DNA of 64,000 nt from Microvelia longipes. Lineage: Eukaryota > Arthropoda > Insecta > Hemiptera > Veliidae. Below, in pieces: positions 53,401 through 64,000 of the stretch. Each line of letters opens with the position of its first letter. Position 1 is the stretch's first letter. The notes below the pieces were generated by a model. The model did not search any database and had not been told where the DNA came from. It saw only the letters and a program-made list of their open reading frames with translations. The translations under genes and the position numbers were made by a program. The DNA lies in the NCBI GenBank assembly GCA_018340805.1, contig JACMZG010001908.1, positions 33,933,414 to 33,997,413 on the forward strand. The letters run 5' to 3'.

Positions 53401-56400
53401 CTTCAGAAATGAACCCATATAATAGGTATGCTCCAATTTAACTTGAACCATAGAAAAAAAAATTTTAGTTAACAGATTACCATACATGCCAGATAATTAC
53501 AAAACAAATATTAGGCATTTAAACTCTTAGTAGTCAACTTAAAGGTGGTAGATACCAATTTTATTGTTAAAGCTCTCCGTACAGAGTTAAGTAATCAGGT
53601 TGTTGTGTTTGGATTGTACCACTCTGTATGCATGTATGAAAGAGATTTTATCATTCCATCATGGGGAACAATAACACTCAAAGGTTTTCTCAAATGAAAA
53701 CGTGTCTGTCACTCGTATACCTTCCAGCATTCTATACCTATTATATTCATGACATTTAAAATGAATGAAAGCACTTAAGAAACACTACACATTTATTGAT
53801 TTTGTTCTATTAATTTCAGAAATACAAATATGGAGGGACAATTATTATGAGCATACAGATTACACTTTCCTTTACCTTTCTAATTGGAAGTTTTTTAATA
53901 CAATAAAGGTTGGAAACGAAATGAAAATTCTGCATAGTCATTGCGATGCTGACAATGGTTTGATTTTTTTAAAGAATTTCATTAAATATTTTTAAAAAAA
54001 GAAAACTTTAATTATTTAGTAGGCGGCTGGCTTTTCTCTTGTTTAATGAATAGAGTCCAATTCCTGTGATATCTTTTGATATAAAAATTTCAATTTTTTC
54101 TTAAGAAAAAAAGATTTTCAAATTCTTAAGAATCTTGGATAGCAATTTGCATTAGCAAAGCCCATCTCAGTATCAAAAGACTTCACTGAAACATGCCTCA
54201 GAGGTAAATGCCAGAATATTAGACCATACAAGTTTGTCTATTGTACAACCCTCAACTCTTTGATCTACACTGTTGCTCTTTAAAGTAATTTTGGAGGGTA
54301 ACAATATTCAATAATGTAATCATTGATTTAGGATAACCACTTTATTCTGAGTTAGAGTGTTATAACTTTGGACTCGCTTCGTTCGTTCTCAGAATGTCAT
54401 GATTATCTAAAGCCTAGGTTAGTATTATTAAGTATGTCTAGTTGTTTTTAATGTCCAGCACCATATTTGAGCCTAAAAATGTATATGGTGTTTGTAAAGT
54501 GGTCAGGTTATATCAAAGAGTATAAGACTATAACAGAAAGTGATCCAGCTTTGTTGTGTTTGTCAAATTTAAAATACCCTATTACATATTTAAAAATATT
54601 AATAAATTAAATTTTTATCCAAATTTTTAAGTTTACTGTTAACTAACCAGCTTGGCAATAAGTTGCAACTTTGCTAAGTTGCAACTTGGGAAACAAGTTG
54701 AGAAGGGAAAAACACACACAAATAAAATTGTAGTCACGAAAATGTTGTTTTGATTTCTTCTTTTAAGTGTCAACTATGAGTGACTTGATGACTATGAGTG
54801 TCAACTATGATCAAACTGCGTATGAAGTCCTTCACCTTTCATTGTTATCAACGTATACAAAAATTGATTTGTTCTATTTAGTTTAACTTTTTAGTTCAAA
54901 CAAACTAATAATAAAATGTAATTTAAATTATAAGCTGAACATTTTTTTTTTTATTTTTTAGACAGTTCATCTCAGCCTAGAATAAAATTTCATGAATCAC
55001 TAATGCTAATCCCTAATTTTGAAAATTTTAAGCCTACTTGCCGATTAGCATCATGGAAGGATTTAAATGATGAGGTAATTGTATTCATGTTAATGTAGGT
55101 ATTGTATTCAGGTATGCAAAAAAATATTACATATTTGGCTGAACCAGAAGAAGATGTTTCGGTTATTTATAATTGATTGTTTCATTATGCTCTTGGTGAA
55201 AAATTGTGATAAAGATCAAATATTTAGTGTAAAATATTTATGTTAAGGAAATGTCAAGGTCCATCTATTCAGTAAAATTACCTTTTTACTTTTCCTCATT
55301 TATACCATAGGTATATAGGAAAGTTTTGTGTAAGGATTTCACCTGAATTATCCGTCCAGGTGTTTTTAAGGTCTTCTGAATAGTTTTCATTAGTTTTCTG
55401 TCTGTATGTGTGTGTATCATCTTTGCTGTCTAGCTATTCTAGAGAGTTGAAACTTAATTAAAAAATTAATCTTAAGGTCTAGTAACATCAATCTGAGATT
55501 TGACACTCTTGTTCTTATATATAACTAATGCTGATAAATGTGTAATCTCATTATCAGTGTTAGTTCAATTTTTATCAAATGATTTGTATATATTTTTTAA
55601 AAAATTGAAAAATGATCCAATTGAGTTGAAAAGTTTATCCCTTTATGTAATAAATTATGTTTTAATACAACAAGTAGGTTTTGTTGGAGCTTAAAAGTTT
55701 TGTTTATTAAGAAAGCTTGTAGAGAATAATACCTTAAGAACAAATTCAGATTTCTTTAGTTGATTTTTTAGAATATTTGAATTTTTGTTGTTTCATGATT
55801 GTGCATAATTATGTATTACACTGTTCCTTGTTTTACCTTTTGTACAATGTATTCTATTACTTTTGCAAAATAATATACCTTACTTCTTTACCTCATTTAT
55901 ACCGTAGGTATATAGAAAAAGTATTGAGTTTGCAAGAAAATCCAAAACCGTCTTTCAGGTCTTTTTAATACCTCCTGAGTATTTTTCTTAAAGTTACCTG
56001 TCTGTATATGTGTGTGAGTGTCTGTTATCATTGTAGCCCCCAGTGTATTTATGCTAAAGCGTTGAAACTTGGTACAAAAATCGTTCTACAGGTGTAGTTA
56101 TGCTATTCAGAGAGTTATTTCTCCATGACATCATCAACCCGCAATAATGACTCAGCTAACCTGGAAAAATGTTGCGATCAATTTGAGATTTGGCAGTCAT
56201 GAGGCTACTTATAAGACTTACATATGTGCTAAGTTTCATAACATCATCAGCATTAGTTTAATGCTGATGATGTGATGTCATAGACAAATCAAATGACTTG
56301 TCTATTTATTTATTTCAAGTTTTCTTACATGTACTTGGCTAAAAGTTTTTATGTATTATTTATGTTCAAATTATTATTATTTGAGTATATGTACAAAAGT

Positions 56401-59400
56401 CAATTTAGTATTTTTTCTTTATTTTTTTCGTTTTTACCACTGATTAGGAATATATAGTAGTATATATTCCTCTATGGTTTTTACAAGAATATACAGTAAA
56501 ATACAAACTTCTAGAATAATGTAACATAAAAATAATATTACTTGTATTTATTAATATAATTTAAATCTTATTTAGTTTAAAATATACCATTTATTTATTT
56601 AACTATTCTATTCTATACATCTATTAACATAAATATAAATGGTCGGTCTTTAATTTAGTTTTTGACTCAGTAAGTTTTTATTTTCTATTCAAAACATATA
56701 GTTGACTGGAAAGTAACATTTATTTTTTTTTAGGATGATAAAGGATATTTTTATAATCAGTTAGCAAATGTTGTATGGTCTTATAATTGTTGCATCATTT
56801 TAACAACCATGTTGATGAATACTAAAAATACTACAAAAGTAATTAAAAATCTTATTAAGTAAGTATTTCTTTTATCATTTATGTATTCACTTTAAAAGGA
56901 TTGAGTGTGTGTTTAAACCCCTAGAAAAAAAACTGGATGAAATTTGGTATACTCTTAGGTGTTGCCATAATTGAAATATTTGAACCACTAAATATTATTA
57001 TCTTTGAGATCAATAAACCCTTTGAAAATTTATAAGAAAAGAAGAGCTTTAATTGTGGCTATATTTTTTTAATTAAATTTACATAAAACCCTGATGCACT
57101 GATTAGTATACCTTCCTCTATGCCCTGATGCTGATTGTAACTTATTAATGCTTTCCATAATAATACTTCTCTAACATCTTTGTTTAAATTATTTTTTAAT
57201 TTTAATTAAATTATTTTAATTAAAAATTAAATATTAATTTTAAATTAATATATATTAACTATCATAAAACCGCCAGAAGATCGTAATCTTTAAGAAATTG
57301 GCTCCCACACACGGGTTTATCCTTGTGGGATTCACATAAAACTTATCATATAAAAATGTCTGTGCACATTAAATATTTATATTTGATATTAATGTGTAAT
57401 AAGCTTTTTAAAAAAAAAATAATAAATAATTTTCAGATTGAATTAATGTAAGAAAATTATTTTTTATTAAATTTGAAAAATTGTAAACAAAGATTATTAG
57501 CATTATGTATTATATATTTGGTGTCCCCACACTCTGGCTACTTGGCTTTGTGGGTTCCTTAAGATTATATAAATTACTTAACTCTTTTTAATTACTCTAC
57601 TTTTTTGTCTTGTACTTACCTACTAAAATATCTTCTACTATGGAAATAAAGACTGTTTGAATTAAAAAAATATTGAATTACTCATGTCATAATTGTATTA
57701 ATTTATGTCTTAGACAAAAAGGTTAACAACTATACTATTACATTCTAAGACCACTTTTGTGCCCCAGTATATATAAACCAATCAGGGAACCACTTTTTAA
57801 ATTGTGCAGCTTTTTTCTCCTTGTACTCCTATAGATTTTTACCTAAACCTGGAGAAACCTGTACATATAACTAATTGTAACAAAAAGCAATTATATTCTT
57901 TAGTGATGTGAAATCAGGTGAATTTAATCATAATCGTGTTATAACTATGGCTGGTGGTATTGCTCAGTTTATGATGGGGCAAGAAAAAGATGAAAGAGGC
58001 CTTACTTGTTCAGATATTGCTGTGATTGGGTTTGATGGAATCGATATTTCTTCAAAAACATTTGTTATAGCATTTAAAGATGATTTAACTGCTGCATTCA
58101 CAAAGGTAACTAGAAATTAATCCTTTTAATACCTATATGCACTGTACTATGACATATTCCAGGTACCTATTGTATTGTATATTTTAAGAAGATATTAAGA
58201 TTATAATACGACAAACGGCTGAAATCAGTTGACAGTGTGGGAAAATAATGTGAGTGAGCCAATGAGGTTAGTCCTGGATGTTAAACCACGCCCTCAATTT
58301 CAAATCAGACTAATCATATTTATTCCCGTGCTGTCAACTGACTTTAACCGTGTTTCGTACTATAAGTCATTGTTGTTTGAAACATCCTTCCAAATGTGTA
58401 TAAAAGTAAAAAAAATATAAATGTCTATATAACATTCTATTGAACCAAATTTGAGACGTCAGTCTCCAGATACTCAGTGACTTTATAAAAAGCTTTTAAG
58501 CTTTATAATGTAACTAGAGAACAATTTCTGAGAATAATAAAACACAAATCTGTGTCTTTAGAAAATATAAATAAAAACATTTACCACATAAAAAGTTGTG
58601 ACATTGTAATCAATAAAAGCTGGTTGGAGAATCAACATTTTTAAGGTTTAATTAAAAATATCCTTAATTGCACTACTGTAATATATATGATTTATTTTAT
58701 ACTATAAATAACAACTTTATTGAAATAAAAATACATAATGACATTTTTCAGTATAAATTCATACAAAATTAAATGATTCTATTTATTTATTTTTTTTATA
58801 TATAAATTTTATCATATAAAATTCTTATTATGTAAAAAATAAATTATTTGATTTGTACTGAATTTAACAATTTATTTAAGCTTTACTTTTAATTTAGGTT
58901 TAACCTGATTTAATTTTTATAATAATAGAATCTAAATAATAGCTTTTTTATGAAACAATATCAATTTAGTGAGATCATTCTCCCATACTGCAATAAAAAT
59001 CTATACAAAATTGTATGTCCTATTTGTTCAAAATGATTAATTGTAAGTAATTCTAATAGTAATAACAGGTTACTTATTACTTACTCAGAAATGCAGATAC
59101 ATTTGTAAAGAATTAAAAGTAAAATTTCAATTTAAAAATTAACAATACCTCTTAAATAAATTATCTAAGCTTTTCAAAGATACATTATTTCATTAATAGC
59201 CAATTAAAATGGCTATTTGGGACCATTTATGTAATTTAAAACTAGCTTGGTATTTTTTCCTTCGAGTAAATTTTAATTTATTGAAAAGACTAACAATGCA
59301 TTCATAGTTTAATAAACTAAATTATTCTAGATGTCTAATGAGGTAGGACCTTTAGAGCCAGGCTATAAAAGGATAGCATTTGCTTTTATCTGCGTTGAAA

Positions 59401-60021
59401 GATACAATGTTCATTTTGAGAGTGAGACGGAAGAATTTGCGAAATTTTTTCCTGGAGTTTCTCTTCATGGGTTTTGGAGTTATGGAGAATTCTGTTTGAA
59501 TTATTCATCCCTGTCAGATCAAAAAAAGAAAAGTAGTAAGTAATACATTGATTATATCACTATAATATATGCCAGGATAAAATTATTGATATAGTATCAC
59601 TTGGTAATGATGGTACTGAATAAAGTATTAATATTTATGCCTCCTCTGTGGTCCTTTGACGCCATGGAGGTCTGGGGTTTGCATCCTAGGATATACTCTC
59701 TGTTAATACAATATTGTTCAAATAAATTAATGTCAATTTTAGAAAACACATGGAGCATAAGGTTGCTATTGTCACCTAAGGTGGTTCCCACAGGGGTTAT
59801 TTGCGATGAGTGGCAATGTTTTCAAGAGAAATCATTATTGATAATAATCCTGATTAATGAATAATAATATGATGAGTAGTACGAAGACAAACTTATTCTA
59901 TATGTGACTTTATCTCTATTTTTCCATGTTTGTTTCAGAAAATAATTTTTCAACAGCCGATGGCCAACAGTTTTATTTCCAGAGATCATCAACTTATCTT
60001 ATTGTTACATTTAAGGATTAG
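50500..60021 (+). CDS. FBXO22: FBXO22-like F-box/FIST-domain protein, 7 exons
   Basis: Exons: 50500-50600, 51551-51726, 54962-55074, 56734-56858, 57904-58105, 59331-59535, 59939-60021. They total 1005 nt in one frame, 334 aa plus stop, with GT-AG introns. The N-terminus (about residues 5-45, ILSNLTCHELIKVSKVN) is an F-box. The rest matches the FIST region of FBXO22: WSYNCC, MAGGI, GFDGIDISSKTFVIAFKDDL, AFAFICVERYNVHF, EEFAKFFPGVSLHGFWSYGE. Family role: substrate receptor of an SCF (SKP1-CUL1-F-box) ubiquitin ligase; human FBXO22 acts on KDM4 demethylases and others. At 334 aa it is shorter than the human protein (about 403). The ATG is the first in frame with the F-box. Introns contain an RTE LINE, MITEs and 5S-type repeats. 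The first and third exons rest mostly on frame and splice signals. Confidence 0.88.
50860..51265 (-). mobile_element. MITE 'TACAGTGTATCG' family, copy 2 (inverted relative to copy 1)
   Basis: About 406 bp, TACAGTGTATCGACGACC to CGATACACTGTA, near-identical in reverse complement to 47795-48188. It lies in FBXO22 intron 1. The terminal inverted repeats of this copy match each other better than those of copy 1. Confidence 0.85.
51928..53582. mobile_element. Inverted-repeat element, 'GGTATCTAC' family, copy 2, split by an RTE LINE
   Basis: The left arm (AAAATTGGTATCTACCCCCA, TGTCTGGCATTTATGGTAAT, TTAAATTGAAGCATA) is mirrored by the right arm ending GGTAGATACCAATTTTATTG. Arms resume on each side of the LINE at 52083-53196. 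It shares sequence with the syntaxin-intron element at 6876-7682. It lies in FBXO22 intron 2. Confidence 0.75.
52083..53196 (-). mobile_element. 5'-truncated RTE-like LINE with 13-bp TSD
   Basis: A direct repeat AAATTGAAGCATA (52070-52082 and 53197-53209) brackets the insertion. On the minus strand it opens with YGCETWILTLKHINKLEYL, shifts frame once, then reads RRMERSMLKISRKDRK, RKWKWAGNLIRVTDERWSRT, WYPRDLKRKKGRPSTKWDHE. This is the C-terminal signature of endonuclease/reverse-transcriptase LINEs of the RTE type. A long AT-rich 3' region follows and ends in an (ATT)n tail at about 52085-52105, as RTE elements do. The frame has a shift, so it is dead on arrival or decayed. Confidence 0.85.
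55290..55690 (+). repeat. 5S-type dispersed repeat family, copy 10
   Basis: ACTTTTCCTCATTTATACCA, AGGTATATAGGAAAGT, AGGTGTTTTTAAGGTCTTCT, CTAGAGAGTTGAAACTTAAT, then ATCATTATCAGTGTTAG-type blocks to GTAGGTTTTGTTGGAGCTTA. The 5S-like core is missing. It lies in FBXO22 intron 3. Confidence 0.75.
55885..56300 (+). repeat. 5S-type dispersed repeat family, copy 11
   Basis: Starts TTTACCTCATTTATACCGTA and runs through ACCTCCTGAGTATTTTTCTT, GTGTGTGAGTGTCTGTTATC, TTATGCTAAAGCGTTGAAAC, GACATCATCAACCCGCAATA to TGCTGATGATGTGATGTC. The 3' and 5S-like parts are missing. Confidence 0.75.
57516..57668 (+). repeat. LINE 3'-tail-like repeat, copy 2
   Basis: GTGTCCCCACACTCTGGCTA, CTTGGCTTTGTGGGTTCC and a GGAAATAAAGACTGTTTGAA tail match 31915-32068. 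It lies in FBXO22 intron 4. Confidence 0.55.
58201..58365. mobile_element. MITE family 'TTATAATACGA', copy 3 (best preserved)
   Basis: 165 bp with TIRs of about 35 bp: TTATAATACGACAAACGGCT then GAAATCAGTTGACAG, mirrored by CTGTCAACTGACTTTAACCG then TGTTTCGTACTATAA. It lies in FBXO22 intron 5, about 95 bp from exon 5. ORFs over it are not genes. Confidence 0.88.
59635..59815 (+). repeat. SINE-like repeat with B-box-like segment, copy 2
   Basis: GGAGGTCTGGGGTTTGCATC then CTAGG resembles a tRNA T-arm and B box. About 90 bp later CACCTAAGGTGGTTCCCACA then GGGG follows. Both landmarks match the window-start copy at 60-300. It lies in the last FBXO22 intron. Confidence 0.5.
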
Positions 60022-62226
60022 ATAATGATATGTGTTTTTTAAGATAACATTGTTTCGATTATGTTAATAATAATCAGATGGTCTAATCATTTATCTGTAT
60101 TGCCAGATATTCTTGGTAGGGGTACAATATTAAATTACATAAAGTAATGTAATTTCCAAAAAAAATCTTAATTGCATTGCTAAATTGCGTGTATCGAAAT
60201 CCAAAAGTCAAACCTTAAAAACATGACCCATTTTGTTATGCATCAAATAAATTGACTTAACACAAAAATAATAAATAAATAAATAAATCGCAGGTTTGCG
60301 ACAACTATCAAAGTTAAGACGTAAGCAAAAATACTAAAAGAATGGCTAATTTTGTAAGGTAGACAAATTTCTTAATAAAAAATATTGATTAATTTGTTTT
60401 TGGTCCCTGTTTTTGATTGCCGTCACCTGATTTGATACACCAAAAACCATCATTTCAGAAGTTTTATGTTTTCTTCAAAGCTTTCTTCAAATTTATAAGG
60501 GAACAACTTATGTTAAGATAAATAAAAATAGTACACAATTCCAAAAAATGCACTATCACATAAAATGCTCCACTTTTTTCTTTGTCATTTAAAGTATTTA
60601 TTCAGAATCACTTTTGAGGGTCTAATGAATGAATATGGATTGCGAAGCTATGAAATCTTGTAATTAATGTTTATAGTTGACCACTATAATATTAAAGACA
60701 TTTATAGCTAGATCAACTAAGAATCACTATGGGTTCATCATTATTTTTTTTATCTATCTAACTTATGTAGAGAAAAAAAAATATTTTGTAACATCATTTT
60801 TTTCATAAAAAAAAAGTTTGTAAAAATGTTTCTACAATTTTTATTCTTGGCTGTTCTTCTTGAAACTTTAATTTATTAACTATCATATAATTTTAGTTCA
60901 TTTTTTAACTGTGATAAAAAAAGATAATAGATGTAGTTAATGTGAAACGTTATTAACCTAGATATTTTTTGTAACAATAAAGTGACTATATTATAAAAAT
61001 TGTATATTTTTATCAACATAAGTTATGTTTGTCGTTGAAAAGTTTATATTAAAAATGATAATAATTGAACGAACGTAAGTGAGTTCTTACATTTCAAAAG
61101 ATTGGGACAGCGCGTATGTTTATTTGTATGTGTCGTGATAACTGCCGTAAAAATGGACCATTTTGATAAAATTTTCTTTACATGAAAAATTAACTGTGTC
61201 AGAGGTGTATAGTTTTTGGTAACATTCCGAAAAATATTATCAAAATGGCGGCCAATATGGTGGACCGGATAAAAACATTTTTGAGCTAAAAAATTGATAT
61301 TGTGAAAATATCGTTTTAAAGCAATTAGAGAATTGAAAAATTAAATATATGTTTGATGGTCAAAATTAAAAGTTTTTAGTTTTGTTTTGCTTTATGCAGT
61401 CTCAAAGCATTGTCTTCAGCACAGGGTTTATTACAACAGAAATAGCTTACCAAATTAATTAATTGAACTTACTATTAAAATGTGTCCATCAAGATTAAAA
61501 AAACTAGCATATGGTGTAGTAAATATGATGTAAAAATCAATGCTGCATTTTTTACCAAATAATCTATAATTAATTTGCATTATATTAATGTAATAGCAAT
61601 GTAGCGAGGATTTATATGTTAAGGGTAACTAATCATACATTTTGTATATTGGGGAGGGGGAGAAACTGTAAAGGCAAAATTAGAGTAATTTTTAAGCAAG
61701 GACGGCCAGAGATTACAACATTTTGTCTTGGAATGTCTGTTATTCTACAATTTGTAGATTGTTTAAGAAAGAGCATTGACTCCTCTTATAGAATATCATA
61801 ATGTAATGAAATTAGAAAATTTGTGCTTTCTGAGCACTGGAAATTGATTTGAATAAACAAACTTTAAAGAAAATAGATGTCTGACGTATTGATTTAGGAC
61901 AAAAAAGAAGAAAAAGAAAAACCTTCATATGTTTTTGTTTTGTTTTTATTATAAATAATTCGTATGTTGTATTTGTCTTGTTACTCATAAGTCCATAACA
62001 TTTAGTAATTATACCAAATATTGACTGTAATATTCTCTAATAACTTGTTTATTAGGATTCAAAGTTTAAAAAGGATTTTTTTAAACGAGAAAGAAATTAA
62101 ATCTGAATAAGTTTTTATTAAGGTTAGTGCATTGTGCTTAAGAATTATTAACATCTGGGAATATTAAATAAAGTATGGTATAAATAATAAAAAGTTGTGG
62201 CTTTTAAGCAATTTTTACAGTTAGTA
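60022..62226. other. Intergenic region between FBXO22 and PUS3
   Basis: About 2.2 kb between two same-strand genes. The left part should hold the FBXO22 3' UTR (AATAAA at 60246-60251). The right part should hold the PUS3 promoter and 5' UTR, with a likely splice acceptor TTTTTACAG ending at 62220. The sequence is otherwise AT-rich with no coding frame I can support; a 61-codon frame at 61616 has no recognisable homology. Confidence 0.5.
60246..60251 (+). terminator. Candidate poly(A) signal AATAAA for FBXO22
   Basis: First AATAAA after the FBXO22 stop (225 nt downstream). The AT-rich setting makes chance occurrence likely. Confidence 0.25.
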
Positions 62227-63636
62227 ATGTCGAATACTATCAAGGCAAAATTGTCTAAGAATATGAGGCTGGGTAGGCAAGATCTAGAAAACATGGAAAA
62301 AGAAGAAATAATTAAGAGGTTTTTATCACTTCAAGAACATAATGCCCAACTTCAAAATATCATCAAGAAGAATCAAACACAACATCATTCTAAGGCAAAA
62401 CAAAAAGTTGTTGAAAAGGGAAACATTGGCCTAAACTTAAATCATTCTGGCAGTGATACAGATGTAAAACAGGTCTTAAATGAAGATCAGCAACAAGTTT
62501 TAAATCTTCGTCCTGTGAGCTGTCAGTCTGAGAAGAAGAAAAGATCATTTGATTTTTCTAAATGTGAATATGAACATGTTATGATAAGACTACTTTATGC
62601 AGGGTGGAACTATCAAGGATATGCGTGTGTAGAAGATACCACTAATACTGTTGAAAATTGTATAATGGAAGCTTTACTCAAAACTTGTCTAATAGAGTCA
62701 AGAGACAAAGCTAATTATCATAGATGTGGTAGAACTGATAAAGGTGTATCAGCATTTACACAGGTTATATCTATCACAGTTCGGAAATTAAAGTCTAAAG
62801 ACGTAGATGTGTGTGTTATGTTAAATAGAGTCCTACCAGAGGATATCAGAGCATGGGGCTATATACCATCATTACCAACTGATATAAGTGCCAGATTTAA
62901 TTGCATATCAAGATCATATAGATACTTCTTCCCTAAATCAAACCTTAATATAGAAGCTATGAATGAAGGGGCAAAGTATTTAATAGGTACACATGATTTC
63001 AGAAATCTTTGTAAAATGGATGTAGCAAATGGTGTAACAAACTTTATGAGGGAAATTAAACAAGCTTATATAAAACCAGTTAATCAATTAAGTATTACAA
63101 CTAGTTTAGTAACAGAAAATATTGATAGTTATAGTATGATGGAACTTGTAGTCGAAGGATCAGGCTTTCTTTGGCATCAAATAAGATGTATAATGTCTGT
63201 ACTAATTATGGTAGGGCAAAATTTAGAACAACCTGATGTTGTGTCCAAACTACTTGATGTTACCAGTTGCCCTAGGAAACCTCAGTACTGGTTATCAAGT
63301 GATATAGGACTCTGTCTTTTTAATGCAGAATATGCTGACATAAATGAGTCAAGGTGGGTAATAAGTAATGAACATCTGTGTGATGTAATATCAAGACTAC
63401 AGTCTCTCTGGTCTAGACAACATATCAAGTCTGTTATGTTAAAATCAATGCTTATAGATTTGGAAAATAAATTAATATCGAGGAATTTAAATTTACAGAT
63501 GAATCTTCCTAATAAACAAATTCAACCAATAATTGGCCATCAAACAAATATACATAAACCTTTGCTGCAAAGAAATACTTGTTGTTCTTTGGAAGAAAGA
63601 ATTGACCATTACAGTAAAAGAATGAAATTTAATTAA
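62227..63636 (+). CDS. PUS3: tRNA pseudouridine(38/39) synthase PUS3
   Basis: 469-aa single-exon coding region. The N-terminus (about residues 20-60) is a coiled-coil-like charged stretch, as in other PUS3 proteins. The TruA-type catalytic domain begins at about residue 115, and YHRCGRTDKGVSAF holds the catalytic aspartate (D171). Further signature blocks are LNRVLPEDIRAW, SRSYRYFFP, GTHDFRNLCKMDVANGV and FLWHQIRCIM; the C-terminus LEERIDHYSKR aligns with the family tail. The enzyme converts U38/U39 in the tRNA anticodon arm to pseudouridine in cytoplasm and nucleus. I chose the ATG at 62227 because it follows a good splice acceptor (TTTTTACAG ending at 62220), which suggests a 5' UTR intron. 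The open frame extends 30 nt further upstream only through non-ATG codons. Length is close to the family norm (human about 481). Strongly supported. Confidence 0.97.
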   Translation: MSNTIKAKLSKNMRLGRQDLENMEKEEIIKRFLSLQEHNAQLQNIIKKNQTQHHSKAKQKVVEKGNIGLNLNHSGSDTDVKQVLNEDQQQVLNLRPVSCQSEKKKRSFDFSKCEYEHVMIRLLYAGWNYQGYACVEDTTNTVENCIMEALLKTCLIESRDKANYHRCGRTDKGVSAFTQVISITVRKLKSKDVDVCVMLNRVLPEDIRAWGYIPSLPTDISARFNCISRSYRYFFPKSNLNIEAMNEGAKYLIGTHDFRNLCKMDVANGVTNFMREIKQAYIKPVNQLSITTSLVTENIDSYSMMELVVEGSGFLWHQIRCIMSVLIMVGQNLEQPDVVSKLLDVTSCPRKPQYWLSSDIGLCLFNAEYADINESRWVISNEHLCDVISRLQSLWSRQHIKSVMLKSMLIDLENKLISRNLNLQMNLPNKQIQPIIGHQTNIHKPLLQRNTCCSLEERIDHYSKRMKFN

Positions 63637-64000
63637 AAATACTGGCACAATATATGGTTGTGAAGATATATAATGACATAATATGATTTGTAGACATTTT
63701 TGAGCAACAGGAGCTATAAATACCAAGAATGTTTGCTTAAGAAAAGTGACTGACTAGTTACAGTCCAGGTGAACTAAAACACCCCAAGGACAAAACGGTC
63801 CATCCTCACCTTTAGGAAAAATAGGAGTTTTTAGATATAAGCACTAACCTAGTTCTTTCATTTCCAAAAAAATCTGGTACAGAGGTCTGCAAGCCGGGTG
63901 AATTTTCTTTGAAAAAACTTGCACTTATGTTTATCAATAAAATTTTTGCTTATGTTTTCAGTGTATGATTAATATCCTGAGCAGTATCATAACAAATTGT
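63637..64000 (+). other. PUS3 3' flank with candidate poly(A) signal
   Basis: AATAAA at 63936-63941 is the first canonical signal after the PUS3 stop, about 300 nt downstream. No other gene is recognised before the window ends. Confidence 0.4.

Noticed and set aside
61240..61262. YY1-like motif CAAAATGGCGGC as a PUS3 promoter element
   Set aside because: It lies about 1 kb upstream of the start codon, and such words also occur in dispersed insect repeats; no start-site evidence links it to PUS3.
61616..61801. 61-residue ORF between FBXO22 and PUS3
   Set aside because: No homology, no splice context and no codon pattern different from the surrounding sequence.
62197..62226. Upstream extension of PUS3 by ten residues
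   Set aside because: It has no ATG, begins at GTG, and spans a strong splice acceptor ending at 62220; the ATG at 62227 is the better start.

Overview
This is an AT-rich animal nuclear window, most likely from an insect. It carries four spliced or single-exon protein-coding genes with GT-AG introns, set among non-LTR retrotransposon pieces, many short inverted-repeat (MITE or foldback) elements and SINE-like repeats. I cannot name the species. The AT bias, repeat load and roughly 29-kb MED23 locus fit a repeat-rich insect, perhaps hemipteran, but that is a guess.

Layout, left to right. 1-1890: SINE-like pieces and an AT microsatellite. 1891-9165 (minus): a six-exon syntaxin-7/12 gene (endosomal Qa-SNARE, 277 aa) whose exons splice in frame. 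9166-18100: an intergenic repeat block dominated by a large inverted-repeat element (about 11014-15640) that was split by a 5'-truncated RT-RNase H LINE with a target-site duplication and a poly(A) tail. 18101-47018 (minus): MED23, the Mediator tail subunit, in 23 exons that align end to end with animal MED23. Two of its exons carry apparent frame or stop lesions as read here. 47019-50499: the divergent intergenic region between MED23 and FBXO22, packed with nested DNA elements. 50500-60021 (plus): a seven-exon FBXO22-like F-box/FIST gene (334 aa). 62227-63636 (plus): PUS3, the tRNA pseudouridine-38/39 synthase, with an intron-free coding region.

The four genes act in unrelated housekeeping jobs: endosome fusion, transcription, ubiquitin ligation and tRNA modification. 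They do not form a pathway. The novelty is in the repeats. (1) A dispersed family of several hundred bp carries a 5S-rRNA-like internal control region. (2) Two copies of a repeat with imperfect terminal inverted repeats encode fragments resembling the N-terminal domain of Crypton-type tyrosine recombinases. (3) There are three clear nested insertions, with 9-, 8- and 13-bp target-site duplications. (4) Several MITE families can be defined from multiple copies within this one window.

Exon boundaries were read by eye from splice signals, frame continuity and remembered family sequences. Repeat edges are approximate to about 5-20 bp unless a target-site duplication fixes them.
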